A stretch of DNA of 19,534 nucleotides from JANFXS01 sp022791155 (lineage in GTDB: Bacteria; Bacillota; Clostridia; Lachnospirales; Anaerotignaceae). Below, one piece after another: positions 13,144 through 19,534 of the stretch; the first letter of the stretch is position 1; every line of letters starts with the position of its first letter. The DNA is taken from positions 1-19,534 of the forward strand of contig CATJUX010000021.1 of the NCBI GenBank assembly GCA_949743895.1, given 5' to 3'. The notes under the pieces are model-generated. The model ran no database searches. It saw only the letters and a program-made list of their open reading frames with translations, and was not told the DNA's origin. The position numbers were made by a program, and so were the translations under genes.

Positions 13144-15990
13144 TTATTGGTTTGTCAACCGGTTTATATGCTTTTTGAGATAAATTCCTGTATATGAGTT
13201 TTTGTTTTCCATAATTTCTTCAGGAGTGCCGCAGGCAACCAAGTTTCCGCCGCCGTCGCCGCCTTCTGGGCCAAGGTCTATGATGTAGTCGGCTGTTTTT
13301 ATGACGTCAAGATTGTGTTCGATCACTATCACAGAGTTGCCGCCTGATGCCAAACGTTGGAGTATCTCAATAAGCTTGTGGACATCGGCTGTGTGCAGAC
13401 CTGTTGTTGGCTCATCAAGGATATACATTGTGCGGCCTGTGCTGCGGCGGCTGAGTTCTGTTGCAAGCTTGACGCGTTGTGCCTCACCGCCTGAAAGCGT
13501 TGTGGATGACTGCCCAAGGCGCACATAACCCAAGCCAACGTCATTCAGTGTTTCCAATTTGTTTTTCAGTTTGGGCAGATTTTCAAAAAATTCCAGTGCT
13601 TCTTCAACGGTCATGTCAAGCACATCTGAAATGGTTTTGCCTTTATATTTGACCTCAAGAGTTTCTCTGTTATATCGTTTGCCATGACAAACCTCGCATG
13701 GAACAAATATGTCTGGAAGAAAGTGCATTTCTATTTTGATGATTCCGTCACCGCCGCAGGCTTCACATCTTCCGCCTTTCACGTTGAAGCTGAAGCGCCC
13801 TTTTTTGTAGCCGCGCATTTTGGACTCGGTTGTTTGGGAAAAAACTTCTCTTATCAAATCGAAAAGGCCAGTGTATGTGGCGGGGTTGCTTCGTGGCGTG
13901 CGGCCTATTGGGGACTGGTCAATTGCTATGACTTTGTCAAGTTTTTCAATTCCGCAAATGTTTTTGAAACCAGCGGGTTTGCACTTTGCCTTGTTCAAAT
14001 CACGGGCAAGGCATTTGTAGAGTATTTCGTTTACAAGTGATGACTTTCCTGAACCGCTCACGCCTGTCACACATGTGAATATGCCCAATGGAATTTCAAT
14101 GTCTATATTTTTGAGGTTGTTGGCGGCGGCGCCAGTGATTTTGAGCGAATTTTCAATGTTAAATTCCCTTCTTTCCAAAGGGACTGGAATTGTGCGGCGG
14201 CCGCTCAAATATTGGCCTGTTATAGAATTTTCGCATTTCAATATATCTTTTGATGTCCCCGAAAAAATGATTTGGCCGCCTTTTTCGCCGGCTGCCGGGC
14301 CAACGTCAACAATGTAGTCACTTTGCAGCATTGTGTCTTCGTCATGCTCCACAACTATCAAGGAATTTCCTATATCTCGCAGATTTTTCAATGTGTTTAT
14401 GAGTTTGTCATTGTCGCGCTGGTGAAGGCCTATGCTTGGCTCGTCAAGTATATATACAACGCCAACAAGGCCAGAGCCTATTTGAGTTGCAAGCCTTATG
14501 CGCTGTGATTCACCGCCGGAAAGAGTTCCGGCTGATCGGGCAAGCGTGAGATAGTCAAGTCCAACATCAATCAAAAAGCCTGTGCGGGCATTTATCTCTT
14601 TTAATATTGGCTCTGAGATCATGTTTTCCTTCTCGGTTAGCACAAGTGAGGCAAAAAATTTTTTTAGCTCTTTAACTGAAAGACGTGTGATTTGCGAAAT
14701 GTTTTTGTTCATCACTGTTATTGCAAGTATTTCTTCTTTCAGTCTGTCGCCATGGCAAACGGGGCATTCAATGTTTGTCATGAAATCTTCATAGTCCTGA
14801 CGCATTGTTTCTGATGTTTCGTTGTAGCGCCGTTGGAGATTGTTGACAATGCCTTCAAAATTGTGATCATAGCTTCCAGTGCCATATGAATTTTTATATG
14901 TTATTCTCACTTTTTCACCGCCGGTGCCATAGAAAATCACTTTTTTGGCCTCTTTTGAGAGGCTTTCGAAAGGCATGTCCAAATCGAATTTATATTTTTT
15001 GGCAAGGGTTCTGAAAAGTATGGCGCTCATGCTGTCTGGTGATGAAATTGAGTTATAACCAGGAGCGCATATGGCGCCTTGGTTTATGCTGAGTTTTGGG
15101 TTGGGCACAATTAAATCGGTGTCAAATTTCATTTGCATTCCAAGGCCCGTGCAGTGAGGACATGCGCCGCTGGGGTTGTTGAAAGAGAAGTTTCGCGGTT
15201 CAATTTCACCAAGGCTTATTCCGCAGTCAGGGCATGCAAAATTTTGGCTGAAAAGCATGTCGTTGTCGTTTTCAGCAATGTTGACAACCAATATGCCACC
15301 AGAGAGCGACATGACGGTTTCAATGGATTCGGTGAGTCTTTTTTGAATGCCATCTTTTATAACAAGGCGGTCAACAACAATTTCGATTGTGTGCTTTGTG
15401 TTTTTTTCAAGTTTTATTTCTTCGCTTAGTTCATAGAGTATTCCATCTATTCTAACCCGCACATAGCCGCTTTTTTTGGCATCTTCCAAAAGCTTTATGT
15501 GTTCGCCTTTGCGGCTTCTCACAACAGGGGCCAAAAGCTGTATTTTTGTTTTCTCCTCAAGCGAAAGAACCTGATCCACAATTTGGTCAATTGTTTGCCG
15601 CCGGATTTCTTTGCCGCATTTTGGGCAATGCGGAATTCCAACACGCGCAAAAAGCAGCCTCAAATAATCATATATTTCTGTGACTGTTCCAACAGTGGAG
15701 CGAGGGTTGTGGCTTGTTGTTTTTTGGTCTATTGAGATTGCGGGGGAGAGGCCGTCAATTGACTCAACATCGGGCTTTTCCATCTGTCCCAGAAACTGTC
15801 TTGCATATGACGACAGGCTTTCGACATATCTTCTTTGTCCCTCGGCATAAATTGTGTCAAATGCCAAAGAAGATTTTCCAGAGCCGCTTACGCCTGTGAA
15901 CACAACAAGCTTGTCACGCGGTATTTCTAAATCTATATTTTTTAGGTTGTGAACTTTTGCACCTTTTATAACTATTTTGTCTTTGCTCAT
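13144..15990 (-). CDS. uvrA: Excinuclease ABC subunit A
   Basis: UvrA is the ATP-dependent damage sensor of nucleotide excision repair; a UvrA dimer loads UvrB onto damaged DNA. At 948 residues it has normal length and both ABC ATPase modules: Walker A GVSGSGKSSLAF near residue 33 and GVSGSGKSSLVN near 640, signatures LSGGESQRIRLA and LSGGEAQRVKLA, and Walker B VVYILDEPSIGLH and MYILDEPTTGLH. Zinc modules are complete: CPKC, CPDC...CPHC, CPVC and CEAC...CEVC. The start at 15990 follows AGAGG, 10 bases after the uvrB stop, which gives a tight uvrB-uvrA operon. No sign of truncation or frameshift. Confidence 0.98.
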   Translation of the reverse strand: MSKDKIVIKGAKVHNLKNIDLEIPRDKLVVFTGVSGSGKSSLAFDTIYAEGQRRYVESLSSYARQFLGQMEKPDVESIDGLSPAISIDQKTTSHNPRSTVGTVTEIYDYLRLLFARVGIPHCPKCGKEIRRQTIDQIVDQVLSLEEKTKIQLLAPVVRSRKGEHIKLLEDAKKSGYVRVRIDGILYELSEEIKLEKNTKHTIEIVVDRLVIKDGIQKRLTESIETVMSLSGGILVVNIAENDNDMLFSQNFACPDCGISLGEIEPRNFSFNNPSGACPHCTGLGMQMKFDTDLIVPNPKLSINQGAICAPGYNSISSPDSMSAILFRTLAKKYKFDLDMPFESLSKEAKKVIFYGTGGEKVRITYKNSYGTGSYDHNFEGIVNNLQRRYNETSETMRQDYEDFMTNIECPVCHGDRLKEEILAITVMNKNISQITRLSVKELKKFFASLVLTEKENMISEPILKEINARTGFLIDVGLDYLTLARSAGTLSGGESQRIRLATQIGSGLVGVVYILDEPSIGLHQRDNDKLINTLKNLRDIGNSLIVVEHDEDTMLQSDYIVDVGPAAGEKGGQIIFSGTSKDILKCENSITGQYLSGRRTIPVPLERREFNIENSLKITGAAANNLKNIDIEIPLGIFTCVTGVSGSGKSSLVNEILYKCLARDLNKAKCKPAGFKNICGIEKLDKVIAIDQSPIGRTPRSNPATYTGLFDLIREVFSQTTESKMRGYKKGRFSFNVKGGRCEACGGDGIIKIEMHFLPDIFVPCEVCHGKRYNRETLEVKYKGKTISDVLDMTVEEALEFFENLPKLKNKLETLNDVGLGYVRLGQSSTTLSGGEAQRVKLATELSRRSTGRTMYILDEPTTGLHTADVHKLIEILQRLASGGNSVIVIEHNLDVIKTADYIIDLGPEGGDGGGNLVACGTPEEIMENKNSYTGIYLKKHINRLTNQ

Positions 15991-16000
15991 AATTTTACCT

Positions 16001-17983
16001 CTATTGGTTCAGCAGTTTTTTTATCTCCATTATGTTGTCGCGCAAAGAGGCCGCTTTTTCAAACTGAAGGTCTCTGGCGGCGTCTTTCATTTCTTTGTCC
16101 ATTTTTTTGATGAGTTTTTTGAGCTCGTCTTCGCTCATGCTTTCAGGGTCTTTGTCGAAGCCAAATTTGCTGTTTTCAGCAACGGCCTCAGTTGCCTGAA
16201 TAATATCAAACACTTTCTTTTTTATTGTTTGCGGAGTTATGCCATGCAATTCGTTATATTCTTTTTGAATGCGACGCCTTCTTTCCGTTTCGTCAATGGC
16301 ACGGCGCATTGAATCGGTGATGTTGTCAGCATACATTATGACACGGCCTTTGCTGTTGCGGGCGGCGCGGCCAATTGTCTGTATGAGTGATGTTTCTGAA
16401 CGAAGAAACCCTTCCTTGTCAGCATCAAGTATGGCCACAAGGGCAACTTCAGGGATGTCCAAACCCTCGCGGAGAAGGTTTATGCCAACAAGAACGTCAA
16501 AGACATCTGTTCTTAGATCTCTTATTATTTCTAAACGCTCAATTGTTTCAATGTCCGAATGAAGATAGCGGACACGTATTCCGGCCTCTTTCAGATAGTC
16601 TGTCAGCCTTTCGGCCATTCTTTTTGTCAGCGTTGTTATAAGAGCTTTGTGTCCGTCTGCTATTGTTTTGTTGACCTGAGATATGAGATCGTCAATTTGT
16701 CCCTCAACTGGCTTCAAAGAAATTTCAGGATCCAAAAGTCCCGTTGGGCGGATTATCTGTTCGGCAGTTTGGCATGAATGTTCGGCTTCATATTTTGAGG
16801 GAGTTGCCGAAACAAACAAAATTTGGTTTATTTTGCTTTCGAATTCATGAAATTTGAGCGGCCTGTTGTCAAGGGCTGAAGGAAGGCGGAAGCCAAAATT
16901 GACAAGGGTTGTTTTTCTTGATTTATCACCTTCATACATGCCTCTGATTTGAGGTATTGAAACATGCGACTCATCGGCTATTATGAGAAAATCGTCGGGA
17001 AAGAAGTCTATCAATGTGCTTGGGGTGCTTCCGGCTTCCCTAAGAGACAAGTGGCGTGAATAATTTTCAATTCCAGAACAAAAGCCTATCTCGCGCATCA
17101 TTTCAATGTCATAGTTTGTTCTTTGCTCCAGTCTTTGGGCTTCAAGGAGGTTGTCGTTTTTGCGAAGCTCCTTGAGCCTTTCATCGAGTTCGGCTTCAAT
17201 CCTCCCTATGGCAATCTCCATTTTTTCAGGAGGCGTTATATAGTGCGAGGCTGGAAATATGCTTATATGGTTTCTCACACCGATAATTTCGCCTGTCACG
17301 ACATCTATCTCTGTTATGCGCTCAATTTCATCGCCAAAAAATTCAACCCTTATGGCGCTTTCACTGCTGTTGACAGGGAAAATTTCCAAAACATCGCCGC
17401 GCACGCGAAACGTTCCGCGTTGAAAATCCATATCGTTTCTGTCATATTGAATTTCAATCAAACGCCGCATGACCTCATCGCGTTCCTTTTCCATTCCCGG
17501 CCTCAATGAAATCATCATTTCTCTATAGTCAGCTGGATCGCCAAGGCCATATATGCATGAAACACTGGCAACAATCAGCACATCTCGCCGCTCGATGAGC
17601 GCTGATGTGGCGGAATAGCGTAGCTTGTCAATTTCATCGTTTATAGACGAGTCCTTTTCGATATATGTGTCGGTGCTGGGAACATACGCTTCAGGTTGAT
17701 AATAATCATAGTAGCTGACAAAATATTCCACAGCGTTTTCGGGGAAATATTCTTTGAACTCGCTGTAAAGCTGGGCGGCAAGGGTTTTGTTGTGGGCAAT
17801 GACAAGGGTTGGCCGTTGCAAATGCTCCACAATGTTTGCCATTGTGAATGTTTTTCCGGAACCGGTGACGCCAAGAAGTGTTTGAAATTTTTTGCCTTCT
17901 TCAAAACCTTTAACAAGCTTTTCTATTGCTTCGGGCTGATCTCCAGTTGGTTTATATTTTGAATGCAAAACAAATTTTCCCAT
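16001..17983 (-). CDS. uvrB: Excinuclease ABC subunit B
   Basis: UvrB is the helicase-like subunit that verifies damage and recruits UvrC for incision. The 660-residue product has the complete family layout: Walker A GVTGSGKT at 38-45, the damage-probing beta-hairpin YYDYYQPEAYVPSTDTYIEK near 92-111, Walker B/DEAD-like IADESHVSIPQI, helicase motifs V and VI in GINLLREGLDIPEVA and QTIGRAARN, and the C-terminal UVR motif for UvrC contact (MDKEMKDAARDLQFEKAASL). GGAGG 6 bases before ATG 17983 sets the start. It is the first gene of uvrB-uvrA, with a long leader from the promoter at about 18195-18223. Confidence 0.98.
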   Translation of the reverse strand: MGKFVLHSKYKPTGDQPEAIEKLVKGFEEGKKFQTLLGVTGSGKTFTMANIVEHLQRPTLVIAHNKTLAAQLYSEFKEYFPENAVEYFVSYYDYYQPEAYVPSTDTYIEKDSSINDEIDKLRYSATSALIERRDVLIVASVSCIYGLGDPADYREMMISLRPGMEKERDEVMRRLIEIQYDRNDMDFQRGTFRVRGDVLEIFPVNSSESAIRVEFFGDEIERITEIDVVTGEIIGVRNHISIFPASHYITPPEKMEIAIGRIEAELDERLKELRKNDNLLEAQRLEQRTNYDIEMMREIGFCSGIENYSRHLSLREAGSTPSTLIDFFPDDFLIIADESHVSIPQIRGMYEGDKSRKTTLVNFGFRLPSALDNRPLKFHEFESKINQILFVSATPSKYEAEHSCQTAEQIIRPTGLLDPEISLKPVEGQIDDLISQVNKTIADGHKALITTLTKRMAERLTDYLKEAGIRVRYLHSDIETIERLEIIRDLRTDVFDVLVGINLLREGLDIPEVALVAILDADKEGFLRSETSLIQTIGRAARNSKGRVIMYADNITDSMRRAIDETERRRRIQKEYNELHGITPQTIKKKVFDIIQATEAVAENSKFGFDKDPESMSEDELKKLIKKMDKEMKDAARDLQFEKAASLRDNIMEIKKLLNQ

Positions 17984-18186
17984 ATAAATCCTCCATGAAC
18001 AATCATTTGTGAATCTGTGTTGGGTGATGATATATATAGTTTATGTTAGCAGTTGTGTGCCTTTTTGAAAATTTTTGAAAATATGCTGCCATATATATGT
18101 TGAAAAACGAATTTGTGAATGGCTTTGATTCAGAACGGTTTGAACGAAGTTTTCAAAACATCGATTGTCTTTTCAAAGCTGATATT

Positions 18187-18198
18187 GAACATATATTC
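18187..18198 (-). promoter_or_regulatory. LexA (SOS) box-like site over the uvrB promoter
   Basis: Read on the - strand the site is GAATATATGTTC. The Gram-positive LexA consensus is GAAC-RNRY-GTTY; eleven of twelve positions fit, the fourth being T instead of C. It overlaps the -10 element TAGAAT of the promoter at 18195-18223, an ideal place for repression. Confidence 0.6.
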
Positions 18199-18223
18199 TA
18201 CCATATTAATAATAGCAATACAA
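18195..18223 (-). promoter_or_regulatory. sigma-A promoter of uvrB-uvrA
   Basis: On the - strand TTGTAT (18223-18218), a 17-base spacer and TAGAAT (18200-18195), with TGG immediately before the -10, form a good extended promoter. Transcription would start near 18188, leaving a leader of about 205 bases before the uvrB start. Confidence 0.65.
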
Positions 18224-18429
18224 TTGTATTTTTTGAAATATTGTTTGAGACTTTCTTACATTTAATGGACAAAAGCATACGCGTTCCAAGGGGCGGAATT
18301 TTTCTGATTTTTGGCGTTGCAAATGCTTGACTCGACTATAAACAGGCCAGCACGTTTACATATTGAATGACAAAAAATTTTCTTTTTTGAAGCCGAAGGG
18401 TTGCGACATTCAATGGGGGTTTAAGAACG

Positions 18430-18597
18430 ATGAAAATGTTTGCAGGCGCTGCCGAAGATGTGCCAAATTCATTTGACACTGTTGTTGAGCCGTCATTATC
18501 TGTCTCAAATGCATGTGATCTTGTCAAATGTAATATTGTTCCAAAACAGATTTTTTATTCTCAGGAGCAATTTGGGAGAAGGGATAATAGGATTTGA
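18430..18597 (+). CDS. Possible 55-residue small protein (doubtful)
   Basis: This frame starts with ATG 18430 preceded by GGGGGT (18415-18420) at 9 bases, the only micro-ORF in this spacer with a plausible ribosome binding site. The product (begins MKMFAGAAEDVPNSFD) is not recognised, is soluble and has two cysteines. The opposite strand is also open here over 63 codons, so reading-frame openness is not evidence by itself. No promoter or terminator was found for it. Confidence 0.25.
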   Translation: MKMFAGAAEDVPNSFDTVVEPSLSVSNACDLVKCNIVPKQIFYSQEQFGRRDNRI

Positions 18598-18741
18598 AAG
18601 TTTGTATATATTTTTGGCTATGGTTTGATTTTTTGATTCGTAAATGAAGTTTGAAGCTGTGGGAGAAAAGGAGAGTTCTCGAATTTTGCTGCACGAGATT
18701 ATGCCTTTAGCGGCTGTGATGGATGTTTTTGGTTATGTTAA

Positions 18742-18861
18742 ATGAAAAGCAAACAATGGCTTTGGCGTTGTTTTTTAGCTGTGCTTATTGTTGGAGAGGC
18801 CAGTTTGTTTGCATTTGCAATTTTGAGAGTTTTGAAAATCATAAATTTTGTGGTTGTTTGA
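18742..18861 (+). CDS. Possible 39-residue membrane micro-protein (doubtful)
   Basis: The ATG overlaps (ATGA) the stop of a 33-codon frame at 18644-18745, which would allow translational coupling. The product has basic residues first (MKSKQWLWR) and then one hydrophobic helix with a single Glu. Neither frame has a clear ribosome binding site, so chance is a serious alternative. Confidence 0.18.
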   Translation: MKSKQWLWRCFLAVLIVGEASLFAFAILRVLKIINFVVV

Positions 18862-18930
18862 TATAAGGATTCTGTGATGTCGCTTATATAATGGAGATAA
18901 GTGGAATTTGGCAGATGGAATTTTCATATG

Positions 18931-18956
18931 AAAACAAGCCGGGCAGTGAGCCCGGC
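18931..18956 (-). terminator. Terminator of the collagen-like surface protein gene
   Basis: The GC-rich perfect stem GCCGGGC (18938-18944) with GCCCGGC (18950-18956) and a 5-base loop is followed on the - strand by TTGTTTTC. It lies 21 bases past the stop at 18978. Confidence 0.85.
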
Positions 18957-18977
18957 CAAATTATATTTCAGTTTATG

Positions 18978-19534
18978 TCAATTAATTTTCTTTACTATGA
19001 GTGAAGCGCCTGAGCCAGAACCAACTGTTATATTCAAACCAATTGGAAGAGTTCCTGTGGCCGAGATGGCAACATCAATTATGTCGTTTGCAGCAAGTGT
19101 AACTATTACTGAAGTGTTGAACAATGCATCAAAAGTTGGAGGAACAAGCGAGTTTGATATTAAGCTTGTTTCTTTCACTGTTGCAGGGATTACGGCGCCG
19201 TTGTTTCTCACGGCTGCAGTGATTGTTGCCAAAAGGTTGCCTGTGATCAAGAGGCTATAGCTCACTTCATAATCTCCAGGCTCAGTTATTGTGAGAGTGT
19301 TGGCGGTTCCTGTCACGTTCAAAAGCGGCATAGGTGTGTTGAGAGAAACTTCATCATATGTGCCGGCGGCAGTTGGTGTTATTGTTTGTGTTGTTGTGTT
19401 ATAAAGACCGCCATAGGCACTGAGTCCAGAAGGTTGTCCGGCAGGTATAGTGAAATCGAGAACAGCATTTTGAGCAGTGCCGGAATTTGTGACAGAGGCG
19501 TTTGTGCCGGGAGCGCCAGTTGTTGTTGTGCCAA
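18978..19534 (-). CDS. Collagen-like exosporium/BclA-type protein, C-terminal part (partial)
   Basis: The frame is open from the right edge of the window to the stop at 18978, so about 184 C-terminal residues are seen and the 5' end is missing; the ATG at 19331 is internal. The visible part starts with a Gly/Thr-rich junction, TGAPGTNASVTNSG followed by AVLDFTIPAGQ, a motif that recurs in collagen-like proteins of spore-forming Firmicutes after or within G-x-y repeats. The C-terminal domain of about 140 residues is a beta-rich globular fold with ITEPGDYEVSYSLLIT, ATITAAVRNNGAVIP and VIVTLAANDIIDVAI, like the TNF/C1q-type C-terminal domain of BclA. BclA proteins form trimeric filaments on the exosporium. 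Spore surface location is inferred from the family; a general cell-surface collagen-like protein is the alternative. Confidence 0.82.
   Translation of the reverse strand, partial: GTTTTGAPGTNASVTNSGTAQNAVLDFTIPAGQPSGLSAYGGLYNTTTQTITPTAAGTYDEVSLNTPMPLLNVTGTANTLTITEPGDYEVSYSLLITGNLLATITAAVRNNGAVIPATVKETSLISNSLVPPTFDALFNTSVIVTLAANDIIDVAISATGTLPIGLNITVGSGSGASLIVKKIN

Larger units (their letters stand above)
17984..18977. other. Long intergenic region upstream of uvrB
   Basis: Nearly 1 kb without a convincing gene. It contains the uvrB promoter and LexA-like site (18187-18223, - strand), three short + strand frames at 18430-18861 listed separately or below, and the terminator of the collagen-like gene near 18938. 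No known structured RNA was recognised in the uvrB leader. Confidence 0.55.

Noticed and set aside
18097..18330. 77-codon + strand frame
   Set aside because: No ribosome binding site or similarity, and it covers the - strand uvrB promoter and LexA-like site.
18336..18527. 63-codon - strand frame, considered as a remnant of a surface protein
   Set aside because: Its Ser/Thr-rich stretch is suggestive, but there is no start signal and no recognisable family; it cannot be separated from chance.
18901..19260. 119-codon + strand frame
   Set aside because: It is antisense to the collagen-like protein's C-terminal domain and crosses that gene's terminator.

Overview
The window looks like chromosome from a low-GC, endospore-forming anaerobe of the class Clostridia. 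Evidence: strong AGGAGG-type ribosome binding sites, AT-rich spacers, a GerS-type germination lipoprotein next to alanine racemase, a collagen-like exosporium-type protein running off the right edge, rubrerythrin, and a gene order (acpS, nnr, GerS-like lipoprotein, alr, mazF) that I recall from Clostridioides difficile and relatives. No rRNA, tRNA, insertion sequence, prophage or CRISPR array is visible.

Left part (1-1643, + strand): an AT-rich stretch with a secreted YHYH-domain/stalk-domain protein (327-938), a small acidic protein of uncertain status (1105-1332) and a strong hairpin terminator (1517-1542). Main + strand unit (promoter about 1571-1599, terminator about 7097-7137): a two-gene version of the lysine exporter LysO, holo-ACP synthase, the bifunctional NAD(P)HX repair enzyme, the GerS-like lipoprotein, alanine racemase and a MazF/EndoA toxin. 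The toxin has no recognisable MazE antitoxin; the space where one is expected holds a 12-bp inverted repeat instead.

Middle (7148-11172, - strand): a membrane-anchored M23 peptidase, then a cluster transcribed from right to left: a dCache methyl-accepting chemotaxis protein, an FMN-binding lipoprotein and a two-helix bacterial PH-domain membrane protein. Rubrerythrin (11460-12062, + strand) follows, with a 10-bp inverted repeat in its leader, and it shares a bidirectional terminator with a convergent GNAT acetyltransferase.

Right part (12771-17983, - strand): the excision-repair operon uvrB-uvrA, followed by a conserved-looking 107-residue protein of unknown function. About 205 bases upstream of uvrB is a good sigma-A promoter on the - strand whose -10 element is overlapped by a near-consensus Gram-positive LexA box, so the operon is probably SOS-controlled. 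The roughly 1-kb spacer from 17984 to 18977 holds this promoter plus a few doubtful micro-ORFs. The final 560 bases are the C-terminal part of a collagen-like, BclA-type surface protein followed by its terminator.

Most of the window is recognisable housekeeping, repair and sporulation-associated content. I do not see a clearly new multi-gene defence or mobile system. The points most worth checking are the solitary mazF with a structured leader carrying a UACAU in the loop, the LexA-like site over the uvrB promoter, the MCP/FMN-lipoprotein/PH cluster, and the + strand hairpin at 8141-8181 that seems to terminate an unannotated transcript.
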